From [Clostridium] leptum DSM 753 (GTDB lineage Bacteria > Bacillota > Clostridia > Oscillospirales > Acutalibacteraceae), in assembly GCA_000154345.1 (NCBI GenBank), contig DS480350.1, positions 62,001 through 126,000 on the forward strand: a stretch of DNA of 64,000 nt, given 5' to 3'. Shown piece by piece: positions 1 through 7,837 of the stretch. A program made the position numbers and the translations under genes. Position 1 is the stretch's first letter, and the number at the start of each line of letters is the position of its first letter. Below the pieces are notes generated by a model, which worked only from the letters and a program-made list of their open reading frames with translations, did not search any database and had not been told where the DNA came from.

Positions 1-492
1 GGCCTTGGCACGATTGGATTCGGCTGTTCTGAGATTGTGGAATCTTTCACTGGACAAAATCCTATTAGAAACGCCATAGGGTCTTCGGCCTATGATACTG
101 CAAAGACGGCTTCTACACTGATTTCTGCTGGCGGTGCCTCTTGGATTGCTTCTAGCCCTTATCTTGGGAATAGTTCTTCTTCCGCTCCTAAGGCGGGATT
201 TGTAAATAGGCAATCAAGTAATAATATCCCCAATATTCAAAATGATGTGTTAAGCAGTCCGAGAATAGGAAGTGCGTTAAAAGTAGATCCCTATCATGCA
301 TTTAATGATATTATTGATAATTATGCAGGCTATGCATCAAAATTTTCGATATCGAATGGTACATTATATCAGTTGCCGGGTTCTTTGAATGGCGTTTCAG
401 GACGTTTTGAATGGATTATCCAAAACGGTAATGTAACCCATAGATTATTTGTCAAAGGAGGTGAAATAAACGGGATTCCGATTATGCCATGA
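1..492 (+). CDS. C-terminal tip of an RHS/WapA-type polymorphic toxin (5' partial)
   Basis: The frame is open from the first base of the window, so this is the 3' end of a longer gene; the GTG at 37 is only an internal codon. The visible 163 residues begin with an Ala/Ser/Gly-rich linker of the type found after RHS cores. They end in a compact domain that closes with THRLFVKGGEINGIPIMP. The stop overlaps the next start by four bases (ATGA at 489-492), a usual sign of translational coupling between a toxin and its immunity gene. The RHS sequence that follows the immunity gene supports this as a displaced toxin tip. I do not recognise the toxin fold; the final His/Arg and Gly-rich segment resembles the ends of some small RNase toxins, but that is inference. 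Confidence 0.6.
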   Translation, partial: GLGTIGFGCSEIVESFTGQNPIRNAIGSSAYDTAKTASTLISAGGASWIASSPYLGNSSSSAPKAGFVNRQSSNNIPNIQNDVLSSPRIGSALKVDPYHAFNDIIDNYAGYASKFSISNGTLYQLPGSLNGVSGRFEWIIQNGNVTHRLFVKGGEINGIPIMP

Positions 493-1001
493 ATAATAAA
501 TTATATTCAATAAAAAAGCTGGGTTTTTCCATTGATTGGACTCTAATTGAAATTGGTTTATATGGTAAGGCGTTTATTAAGCCTCAAATTACTAAATCAG
601 AGGTTATCCAATACTGTTACACTCTTTTGGAGCACAAAACAACATATGAAAAAACTGTTGTAGAACTCATTTGTGAAAAAGACAATGATGCGAATTTCAA
701 GAAACTAGTGTCAAAGTTAATTTCTTATGACAAAACTGTAGATATCGACATATGTTTAAGAAAATGGAGAGCATTTATACTCTGGAATCTCTTGTCTCAT
801 CTTACCTCTGATTACATGCAAAATCTACTTGAGATCAATGAGTTTTGGGCTGAAATGGGATTTCCAGAAAACGTCGATCATATTTACCCTAGCTCAAAAA
901 ATATTAGTATATATTTTACCTCTGTAAATTGTAATCGCATAATCAAAAAAAATACGCATTGGTTACATAATGAGATAGCACAGATTATGAAGTTGCAATA
1001 G
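489..1001 (+). CDS. Probable immunity protein for the adjacent RHS toxin tip
   Basis: A 170-residue protein without signal peptide or membrane segment, rich in Lys, Asn, Ile and Trp, in AT-rich DNA. Its ATG lies inside the stop region of the upstream toxin tip (ATGA overlap), so the two are almost certainly co-translated. Position directly after an RHS tip and soluble cytoplasmic character are what is expected of an immunity protein that binds and blocks its cognate toxin. I see no motif that names the family. The stop codon at 999-1001 touches the first codons of the next RHS segment with no spacer, so the downstream RHS DNA was joined exactly at the end of this gene. Confidence 0.55.
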   Translation: MNNKLYSIKKLGFSIDWTLIEIGLYGKAFIKPQITKSEVIQYCYTLLEHKTTYEKTVVELICEKDNDANFKKLVSKLISYDKTVDIDICLRKWRAFILWNLLSHLTSDYMQNLLEINEFWAEMGFPENVDHIYPSSKNISIYFTSVNCNRIIKKNTHWLHNEIAQIMKLQ

Positions 1002-1048
1002 GCAGCGATGCTCAAAGCATCACCTATGCCTACGACGGCCTGGACCGG

Positions 1049-3148
1049 GTGACCTCGGTTTCCTCCGGCGGTTCCACAGCGGGCTATGGCTATGAGGATT
1101 ACCGGCTTTCCACCATTACCCATAACGGCTTCAGCTATACCTTTGGATATGACGGCTATGGAAACAACACCAGCGTAGCCGTTGGCGGCCGCACGCTCAC
1201 AACCAATACCTTTAACCTAAAGGCCGGACTGCCTGCCGGCTCCACCTACGGGAACGGCGATACGGTAACCTACAGCTACGATAATAAAGAAAGGCTTGTC
1301 GGGAAATCCTTTAACGGCACGCCGGCGGTTTCCTACAAATACGACGCCATGGGCAGTCTGGTGGAAACGGAGGATTTGCTGAATAACATTTCCTTTAAAA
1401 CCCAGTATGACCTGATCAACCGGATTACCGGGGTTACGTCCTCCGACGGCGGGGAATACCGGATCTCCTACGACAATCAGAACCGGATCGACGCCACGCT
1501 GGAAAAGATCGCTGGAGTCACCCTGAAAAACGAATACCTATACAGCAAGACCAACTATGTGTATGCGGTCAAGCTCAACGGTTCTCAGGTTCTCACCTAT
1601 GGCCGGGATAGTCTCACGCGGCCGATTTCACGGACTTTGGCCTTGACCTCTCCGTTTGTTACCAATTATACGTATCTGAAAGGCTCTCCGGGAAACGGGA
1701 CGACCTTAATTTCCAGTGTAAAAAACGGCGGGGAGACCTTAAGCTATACCTACGACCAGTTTGGGAACATCACCAGCGTATCTCAAAACGGTGCGGTAAT
1801 AGAAAGCTACGAATACGATAGCCTGAACCAGCTTATCAAGGTGACCAACGGCGCGAATGTGACGGAATACGCCTACGACGCGGGCGGGAACCTGACCACG
1901 GTGAAGCTGAACGGAAAGGTGCAGGACATCTACGGCTACACGGACGCGGGCTGGAAAGACCTGCTGACCAGCTTTAACGGCCAGGCCATCACCTATGATG
2001 AGATCGGCAACCCCCTCGCCTACCGTGACGGTTACCAGTTTACCTGGCAGAACGGCAGGCGGCTGGCTACAGTTTCTCATGGCAGTGACAGTATCAGCTA
2101 TACTTACGACCCGGATGGAATCCGCACCAGCAAAACGGTAAATGGTACGACAACCAAGTATCATGTGATGAACGGCACCCTGCTGGGCCAAACCAAGGGC
2201 AGTGACACTATCGTTTTCCTGTACGATGAAAAGGCGAACAGATATGGGTTTGACTATAACGGGACAAAGTATTACTATATCTTTAATGTACAGAGCGATG
2301 TAATCGGCATTTTAAATCAGGCGGGACAGAAGATAGTTTCCTATACTTACGATCCTTGGGGTAAGCTATTGTCCATCGGAGGCCCTCAGGCCGGCACCAT
2401 CGGCCAGTTGAACCCCATTAGGTACCGGAGTTACTATTATGATACCGAAACCGGCTTCTATTATCTACAGTCCCGCTATTACGATCCGACAGTTAGAAGG
2501 TTTTTGAATCCTGATACATTAATTTTAGAAGATGCAAAAATTGATTTAATTTCGTATTGTAAAAATAATCCTGTCAATTACGTTGATCCTAGTGGTAACG
2601 TTGTATTCTATTATGGATGGTCAGTCAGCGGATCATTGGGTTACCATGGGGAAGCTGCTATTGTGATGGCTTTCGATTCTCAAGGCGGTGCCGCACCATT
2701 TCTTATGACTGCTGAAGGGGTAGGATTAGTAAACGCTTCAGCGGGACAGGTAATTGGTGTAATCTGGGATGCCGATTCTATTGAAGATATTGAAAAAGCA
2801 GGTTCTCTTATAGGCGCCGGGGGGCAATGTGAAGCTATGGGAATAACAGTTGATATAATACTTCCTGATATTATTCCGGAAGTTGATAATAGCGCTAAAT
2901 ATAGTGGCTTACAAGGAACCGGAAGCGTAGGTGTGGGAATTGATTATTCGCATGTAGCTAATACCAGTACAACAAACCTCTATAAGTCCGCGTTAAAAAC
3001 AATTCAAAAAAGCAACCCGGGCATGTATATTGGTCCTGTACCTACAGATTTTTCTACAAATAGAAATTATCCTATGTATAAGGGCTATGATTCTATCTAT
3101 TATAGAGAGCACTATGGCTGGAAATATCCTTGGGAGCATATTTTTTAA
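1049..3148 (+). CDS. 5'-truncated RHS repeat protein with novel Gly-rich C-terminal tip (cassette 1)
   Basis: About 510 residues of YD/RHS repeats (for example YDPDGIRTSKTVNGTTTKY) end in the RHS core motif YDTETGFYYLQSRYYDP. The RHS frame is open from about 1004, right after the immunity stop. The GTG at 1049 has no convincing ribosome binding site, and no signal peptide precedes it, so this is an orphan fragment rather than a complete exported toxin. After the core (about 2595) comes a roughly 180-residue tip in AT-richer DNA. It is Gly/Ala-rich, contains the motif GQVIGVIWDADSIEDIE, and ends with MYKGYDSIYYREHYGWK plus a short tail. The same two motifs recur in the tips ending at 4716 and 6219. 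No known toxin family is recognised. A small membrane protein gene follows after 16 bases. The fragment could be a silent donor for recombination with a full-length rhs gene. Confidence 0.7.
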   Translation: MTSVSSGGSTAGYGYEDYRLSTITHNGFSYTFGYDGYGNNTSVAVGGRTLTTNTFNLKAGLPAGSTYGNGDTVTYSYDNKERLVGKSFNGTPAVSYKYDAMGSLVETEDLLNNISFKTQYDLINRITGVTSSDGGEYRISYDNQNRIDATLEKIAGVTLKNEYLYSKTNYVYAVKLNGSQVLTYGRDSLTRPISRTLALTSPFVTNYTYLKGSPGNGTTLISSVKNGGETLSYTYDQFGNITSVSQNGAVIESYEYDSLNQLIKVTNGANVTEYAYDAGGNLTTVKLNGKVQDIYGYTDAGWKDLLTSFNGQAITYDEIGNPLAYRDGYQFTWQNGRRLATVSHGSDSISYTYDPDGIRTSKTVNGTTTKYHVMNGTLLGQTKGSDTIVFLYDEKANRYGFDYNGTKYYYIFNVQSDVIGILNQAGQKIVSYTYDPWGKLLSIGGPQAGTIGQLNPIRYRSYYYDTETGFYYLQSRYYDPTVRRFLNPDTLILEDAKIDLISYCKNNPVNYVDPSGNVVFYYGWSVSGSLGYHGEAAIVMAFDSQGGAAPFLMTAEGVGLVNASAGQVIGVIWDADSIEDIEKAGSLIGAGGQCEAMGITVDIILPDIIPEVDNSAKYSGLQGTGSVGVGIDYSHVANTSTTNLYKSALKTIQKSNPGMYIGPVPTDFSTNRNYPMYKGYDSIYYREHYGWKYPWEHIF

Positions 3149-3164
3149 ATAAGGAGTTTTAGAC

Positions 3165-3500
3165 ATGAAAAAAGCAAAAATTATTTTAAAAATATTGCAA
3201 GTGGTTTTATCTGTAGCTTGCATTATAATTTCTGCTTATTGTTGGTACAAATCCTTAGAATTATATAATCTTTACACTGTTCATCCAGATAACCAATTAT
3301 TTAGCTGGATGCCCCCTCTATATGCAACTTATTTGAATATTTATTCATTAACTGGTATGGGCGCAACGATCCTGTTTATTTTATTAAATATCAAATGGTT
3401 TATTCGAAAAATAAAGAATCAGTATAAAGAAAGGGAACAGCAACGGCTTGAAAAAGAACTTAAAAAAAGACGGGAAAAAGAAGAACAGACTAACAAGTAA
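3165..3500 (+). CDS. Small two-pass membrane protein, putative immunity partner of RHS tip 1
   Basis: 111 residues with two hydrophobic segments (about 8-27 and 60-83) and a highly charged Lys/Glu/Arg C-terminal tail (about 88-111). It starts 16 bases after the tip 1 stop, with an AAGGAG site at 3150-3155. The gene ending at 6550 has the same layout (two membrane spans, then a charged tail) and also follows a related RHS tip. The pairing suggests a membrane-located immunity protein, which would imply that the toxin acts at the membrane. That role is inferred from position only. A strong hairpin follows. Confidence 0.55.
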   Translation: MKKAKIILKILQVVLSVACIIISAYCWYKSLELYNLYTVHPDNQLFSWMPPLYATYLNIYSLTGMGATILFILLNIKWFIRKIKNQYKEREQQRLEKELKKRREKEEQTNK

Positions 3501-3514
3501 CTAAGCAGCAAAGG

Positions 3515-3548
3515 CCCCAGTCCAAACTTAGGTTTGGACTGGGGTTAA
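3515..3548 (+). terminator. Hairpin terminator after RHS cassette 1
   Basis: A perfect 13-bp inverted repeat (3515-3527 with 3532-3544) with a four-base loop, followed by a short T-containing stretch. It lies between the membrane protein gene and the next RHS fragment and probably ends the cassette 1 transcript. Confidence 0.65.
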
Positions 3549-3552
3549 TTCA

Positions 3553-4716
3553 ACCATCACCTATGATGAGATCGGAAATCCCCTCGCCTACCGTGACGGC
3601 TACGCCTTTACGTGGCAGTATGGGAGAAGATTGTCTTCGATATCTCATAATGGTGATTCTATTTCGTATACCTACGATCCAGATGGAATCCGCACCAGCA
3701 AAACGGTAAATGGTACGACAACCAAATATCATGTGATGAACGGCACCCTGCTAGGCCAAACCAAGGGCAGTGACACTATCGTTTTCCTGTACGATGAAAA
3801 GGCGAACAGATATGGGTTTGACTATAACGGAACAAAGTATTACTATATCTTTAATGTACAGGGCGACGTCATCGGTATTTTAAACCAGGCGGGACAGAAG
3901 ATAGTTTCCTATACCTATGATCCATGGGGCAAGCTATTGTCCATCGGAGGCCCTCAGGCCGGCACCATCGGCCAGTTGAACCCCATTAGGTACCGGAGTT
4001 ACTATTATGATACCGAAACCGGCTTCTATTATCTACAGTCAAGGTATTATGATCCTACGGTTAGAAGATTTTTGAACGCGGATACTCTTATTCTTTTTGA
4101 TAAAAAAGCTGACCTGTTTTCTTATTGTAAAAATAGCCCAGTTAACTCTATAGACCCAACAGGCCAAACAGTTCTATCAATAGGCTTGAGTGGAAATGCT
4201 ACAGCTATTTGGGGAATTGGTGTATCTATTCAAATTGTTACAGACTTTAATACTTGGGGGATTCAGTGGTCACATAGTGGTGATAACATTACAGAAACCC
4301 CTTACGGCGGTATTTTAGACGTCGGCGTGGGAGCGGCTTTGGGAATTTACTGGGGAGCGGATACCATCTATGATATGGAGGGATATGCGACAAGCTTCGG
4401 AGCCTCCGGAGGACCGGGATGGTATGTGGGTGCAGACGCTATTTGGCTTCCTGACTCTGAGAATATATTTGACGGTATACAAATTACTGCTGGTGGTGGC
4501 GCGGGAGTAGATATTCATAGTACACAAAATCAAACTCATACAATATGGGCATCTGCTCCAAATACTAAATCACTTGCTTCCGCGGTTGTCACAGCGGTAA
4601 AACCAGCGGTTCCCATATCACCAGTAAGACCTCCTCATAATCTATCTATGAATAGAGACTATGCGATGTATAAGATGTATGATTCACTATATTATAAAGA
4701 ACATTATGGGTGGTGA
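3553..4716 (+). CDS. RHS fragment with novel Gly-rich C-terminal tip (cassette 2)
   Basis: The RHS frame opens right after the hairpin at 3515-3548; the first ATG (3631) is inside RHS sequence and lacks a clear ribosome binding site, so the segment is a 5'-truncated fragment. From about 3556 to 4065 it repeats the core end of cassette 1 at very high nucleotide similarity, ending in YDTETGFYYLQSRYYDP. The tip (from about 4165) diverges but keeps the motif GIYWGADTIYDMEG and ends with YAMYKMYDSLYYKEHYGW. It is Gly-rich and probably beta-rich, with no predicted signal or membrane span. Function unknown; it is a paralogue of the tips ending at 3148 and 6219. A long hairpin follows, then a small membrane protein gene. 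Confidence 0.6.
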   Translation, partial: TITYDEIGNPLAYRDGYAFTWQYGRRLSSISHNGDSISYTYDPDGIRTSKTVNGTTTKYHVMNGTLLGQTKGSDTIVFLYDEKANRYGFDYNGTKYYYIFNVQGDVIGILNQAGQKIVSYTYDPWGKLLSIGGPQAGTIGQLNPIRYRSYYYDTETGFYYLQSRYYDPTVRRFLNADTLILFDKKADLFSYCKNSPVNSIDPTGQTVLSIGLSGNATAIWGIGVSIQIVTDFNTWGIQWSHSGDNITETPYGGILDVGVGAALGIYWGADTIYDMEGYATSFGASGGPGWYVGADAIWLPDSENIFDGIQITAGGGAGVDIHSTQNQTHTIWASAPNTKSLASAVVTAVKPAVPISPVRPPHNLSMNRDYAMYKMYDSLYYKEHYGW

Positions 4717-4730
4717 AAATATGTAAAACG

Positions 4731-4774
4731 GGAACTTCATGGGCCATATTTAATAATACAGCCCATGAAGTTCC
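4731..4774 (+). terminator. Long-stem hairpin after RHS tip 2
   Basis: A perfect 14-bp inverted repeat (4731-4744 with 4761-4774) with an AT-rich 16-base loop and no long T tract. It lies between tip 2 and its membrane protein gene, so it may be an attenuator or a processing site rather than a full terminator. Confidence 0.5.
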
Positions 4775-4831
4775 TTCTACTATGAATAATTCTTAAAAAT
4801 AAATATTGCACATACAGAAGGTGGTAAAGCT

Positions 4832-5197
4832 ATGATATCAAAAGAACGTTGGACTGAGATAAAAATTATAATAAAAACTAGACTCTTGGAATTTGTTGGG
4901 GTAATTGTTTCAACCAGTATTGGACTAATAGGTCAAATACTGCTATCTAATTTTTATGACTATTTAGAAGATACATATATGTTTGTTATGTTATTTTTGA
5001 TATTCGGAACAGATTTTGTGATATTTAGATATTGTATTAAAAAATACAAATTATTTACTGAAGAATATAAAGAAAAAAGTATTTCCGGTTATTATATATT
5101 AAAATTACAATATCATTTTGTTAGGATTATATCTATTATATCGTTAATTTTAGGAATCATTTGGCTTTTTAAAGATGGTATTGGGGAGAAAATATAA
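4832..5197 (+). CDS. Small membrane protein, putative immunity partner of RHS tip 2
   Basis: 121 residues, strongly hydrophobic and AT-rich, with spans near residues 18-38, 47-66 and 91-114. An AAGGTGG site lies about nine bases before the ATG at 4832. It follows RHS tip 2 after a hairpin and ends six bases before the next RHS fragment begins. Its sequence is not obviously similar to the membrane proteins of cassettes 1 and 3, although its place in the cassette is the same. An immunity role is inferred from position only. Confidence 0.5.
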   Translation: MISKERWTEIKIIIKTRLLEFVGVIVSTSIGLIGQILLSNFYDYLEDTYMFVMLFLIFGTDFVIFRYCIKKYKLFTEEYKEKSISGYYILKLQYHFVRIISIISLILGIIWLFKDGIGEKI

Positions 5198-5202
5198 ATT
5201 AG

Positions 5203-6219
5203 ATATCCTATACCTATGGCCCGGATGGAATCAGAACCGGTAAAACCGTGAATGGTACGACAACCAAGTATCATGTAATGAACGGAACTCTCTTAGGGCA
5301 AACCAAGGGAAGCGACGCCATCGTTTTCCTGTACGATGAAAAGGGTAATAAGTACGGGTTTGACTATAACGGGACAAAGTATTACTATATCTTTAATGTA
5401 CAGAGCAATGTAATCGGCATTTTAAATCAGGCGGGACAGAAGATAGTTTCCTATACCTATGATCCATGGGGAAAAGTCTTGTCTGTAGACGGTTCCGAAG
5501 CTTCCACCATCGGCCAGCTCAATCCTATCCGCTACCGCGGCTATTACTACGATACTGAAACCGGGTTCTATTATCTGCAATCCAGGTATTATGATCCGAC
5601 AGTTAGAAGGTTTTTGAATCCTGATACATTAATTTTAGAAGATGCAAAAATTGATTTAATTTCGTATTGTAAAAATAATCCTGTCAATTACGTTGACCCT
5701 AATGGTAATGTGGTGTTCTATGTTGGCTGGACTGGTAGTGCGGCTTTGTCCATTGGGGGCGGCGGCTCCATTGTTATGGCAGTTGATACAGAAGGAAATA
5801 TGCAACCATTAGTAATGGGGCAATATGGTGGTGGAATATTTGGTGCTTCAGCGGGGCAAGTAATTGGTATCATTTGGGGAGCGGAGACTATTGATGATAT
5901 TATGGGAGATGGAGCTTATGGGGGTATTGCTTATGGAGAAGCAGTTCAAATTGACGCGACGCTGGTATGGAACTCATATTCAGAAATTATAGGGATAGAA
6001 TTAACAGGTGCTGTTGGCGCAGGCTCCCCAGCTGACATCCATACTGGTGGTAGTAAAACGACAGCCATAGGCCCGAGAAATAATATTCCGCAGTTGATTG
6101 AAAGTCTTATACCTTCCACACTTCCCAAACCGCCCTATAATCCTTCTATGGATAGAAATTACGCTATGTATAAAGGTTACGATTCAATTTACTATCGGGA
6201 GCATTATGGCTGGAAATAA
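5203..6219 (+). CDS. RHS fragment with novel Gly-rich C-terminal tip (cassette 3)
   Basis: The RHS frame starts six bases after the previous stop, within the repeated ISYTYGPDGIRTGKT segment, so there is no authentic start; 5248 (GTG) is the first start-like codon. The core end is again YDTETGFYYLQSRYYDP, and the following bases (about 5599-5700) nearly match cassette 1 (2487-2588). The tip carries GQVIGIIWGAETIDDIM and ends with YAMYKGYDSIYYREHYGWK. It is therefore closest to tip 1, and the two probably arose by duplication. Function unknown. A membrane protein with TTG start follows after 13 bases. Confidence 0.6.
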   Translation: MSYTYGPDGIRTGKTVNGTTTKYHVMNGTLLGQTKGSDAIVFLYDEKGNKYGFDYNGTKYYYIFNVQSNVIGILNQAGQKIVSYTYDPWGKVLSVDGSEASTIGQLNPIRYRGYYYDTETGFYYLQSRYYDPTVRRFLNPDTLILEDAKIDLISYCKNNPVNYVDPNGNVVFYVGWTGSAALSIGGGGSIVMAVDTEGNMQPLVMGQYGGGIFGASAGQVIGIIWGAETIDDIMGDGAYGGIAYGEAVQIDATLVWNSYSEIIGIELTGAVGAGSPADIHTGGSKTTAIGPRNNIPQLIESLIPSTLPKPPYNPSMDRNYAMYKGYDSIYYREHYGWK

Positions 6220-6232
6220 GGAGGGGGCTATA

Positions 6233-6550
6233 TTGTATAAAAAAGTGTTAAAAGTAATATTTACTTTGTTATCTATTGGAATGATGCTTTATGGAATCGT
6301 ATTTTCGGCAATTACTTGGTCAATGGAAACTTCAGATTATACTTCTTCATTTTTTTCAGTAAGATATTCTCAAAATTTTTATGGACTTGTTTTAGTTTTA
6401 GGATTAATTGTATTTTTTATAGCGCAACATAAAGCTATAATTGCTTTCGGAAAGGAACAGTTTCAAATCCGGCAAAATAGGAGTTTAGAGAGGATGATAG
6501 AAAAAAAGAAAAAAGAGGAAGAAAATCATAAGTTTAATCACAAGAAATAG
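6233..6550 (+). CDS. Small two-pass membrane protein, putative immunity partner of RHS tip 3
   Basis: I place the start at TTG 6233 because an AAGGAGGGGG site (6218-6227) lies six bases upstream; earlier ATG codons overlap the RHS tip. The 105-residue product has two hydrophobic spans (about 6-27 and 47-66) and a Lys/Glu-rich tail. The layout matches the protein encoded at 3165-3500. The pairing with a related tip suggests that the two are related immunity-type partners; this is inference from synteny and topology. A perfect hairpin follows. Confidence 0.5.
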   Translation: MYKKVLKVIFTLLSIGMMLYGIVFSAITWSMETSDYTSSFFSVRYSQNFYGLVLVLGLIVFFIAQHKAIIAFGKEQFQIRQNRSLERMIEKKKKEEENHKFNHKK

Positions 6551-6554
6551 AAGT

Positions 6555-6586
6555 AGGGCTTTGCCTCCATATCGAGGCAAAGCCCT
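6555..6586 (+). terminator. Hairpin terminator after RHS cassette 3
   Basis: A perfect 13-bp inverted repeat (6555-6567 with 6574-6586) with a six-base loop right after the membrane protein stop. The T tract is weak, but the stem is GC-rich. Confidence 0.6.
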
Positions 6587-6604
6587 GAAATTATTTGTCA
6601 TAAC

Positions 6605-7804
6605 CAGTACTAATAATGAAATCGGCAAAACTCTTTCCAGATGTGAGGCTGCACCTTTACCTGGTAGTGTGGTGGGCGGCTGGCCACAGCTTCTCGTGGC
6701 AGTGACAGTATCAGCTATACTTACGACCCTGATGGAATTCGCACCAGCAAAACGGTAAATGGGACGACAACCAAGTATCATGTGATGAACGGCACCCTGC
6801 TGGGCCAAACCAAGGAAAATGATACCATCGTTTTCCTGTACGATGAAAAGGGTAATAAGTAAGGGTTTGACTATAACGGGACAAAGTATTACTATATCTT
6901 TAATGTACAGGGCGATGTAATCGGCATTTTAAATCAGGCTGGACAGAAGATAGTTTCCTATACTTACGATCCTTGGGGTAAGGTGCTGTCAGTCGATGGC
7001 TCCGAAGCTTCCACCATCGGCCAGATCAATCCTATCCGCTACCGCGGCTACTACTACGATACCGAAACCGGCTTCTATTATCTACAGTCAAGATATTACG
7101 ATCCGACTACTAGAAGGTTCTTAAACTCTGATATCCTCGTGGGAAATGTAGGCAGTGTGGGACAAAATAACCTATTTCAATATTGTTCTAATAACCCGGT
7201 CAATTTAGCTGATCCCACAGGATATTTGGTTGGAGAAATAGCCGTATTTCTCCTTTTCGTTGCGGTCGTTGCATCCATTCCCGCTGTTATAGGCGCAGGC
7301 GCGTCAACTGCTTTGCCGTCTGTCGAAATGCCGTCCTTTCCTGTGGTTGAATTTCCTACTATTGAAGTTCCTGTTTATAATCCGCCTGCTTCAGGTTACT
7401 CTCAAAGTATTGCTGATTCTGTCGCCATTGGCGGAGAGATTGCTGTAGAACAAGAGGCTACCATTGCAAAGCCTTCTAAACCGAGGAATCCAAATGATTT
7501 GCATCATATAGTTCCGAAGGCACTAAATGATTGGAGAATCGATTACGCCAGATTAAGAATGGAGGTTGCTGATATCAAACTTAATGATCCAGTAAATTTA
7601 ATATCCTTGCCAAGAACATTTCATGCTCGTATGCATGGTAATAGTTATCGAGACATGGTATATGATATTTTTTGGCGAAATACTTGTGGGTGGAATTATA
7701 GTACTTCATTCCAAGAAAAAAGAGCCGATGTATTAGAAAGCTTATCATATTTAAGAACTAGAATTATAGTAGCATATTACGCCAATGATCCCTATAACTG
7801 GTAA
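6605..7804 (+). pseudogene. Broken RHS fragment with AHH-type HNH nuclease tip (cassette 4)
   Basis: From about 6605 the RHS core repeat is recognisable but degraded. The first 100 bases are rearranged relative to the other copies, and a TAC codon conserved in cassette 3 has become TAA at 6860-6862 in the frame of the tip. Downstream of that stop the frame is open to 7804 (first start codon 6983). The core ends with YDTETGFYYLQSRYYDP. A hydrophobic, Pro-rich linker follows, then an AHH/HNH nuclease domain with LHHIVPK and LPRTFHARMHGNSY; the His pair and the later His residues fit the metal site of AHH toxins. The nuclease part is intact, the RHS part is not, so the locus is probably a silent tip. 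Confidence 0.65.
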
Positions 7805-7837
7805 ATTTATGTAAGCAATTTAGAGAGGTGATTTAAC

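Noticed and set aside
1739..2191. Long reverse-strand frame inside the RHS segment
   Set aside because: It mirrors the GC-rich RHS coding sequence and has no binding site or recognisable product.
1004..7215. Repeated RHS segments considered as a CRISPR-like or satellite array
   Set aside because: The repeats are long, coding and have no short regular spacing; no CRISPR array is seen anywhere in the window.
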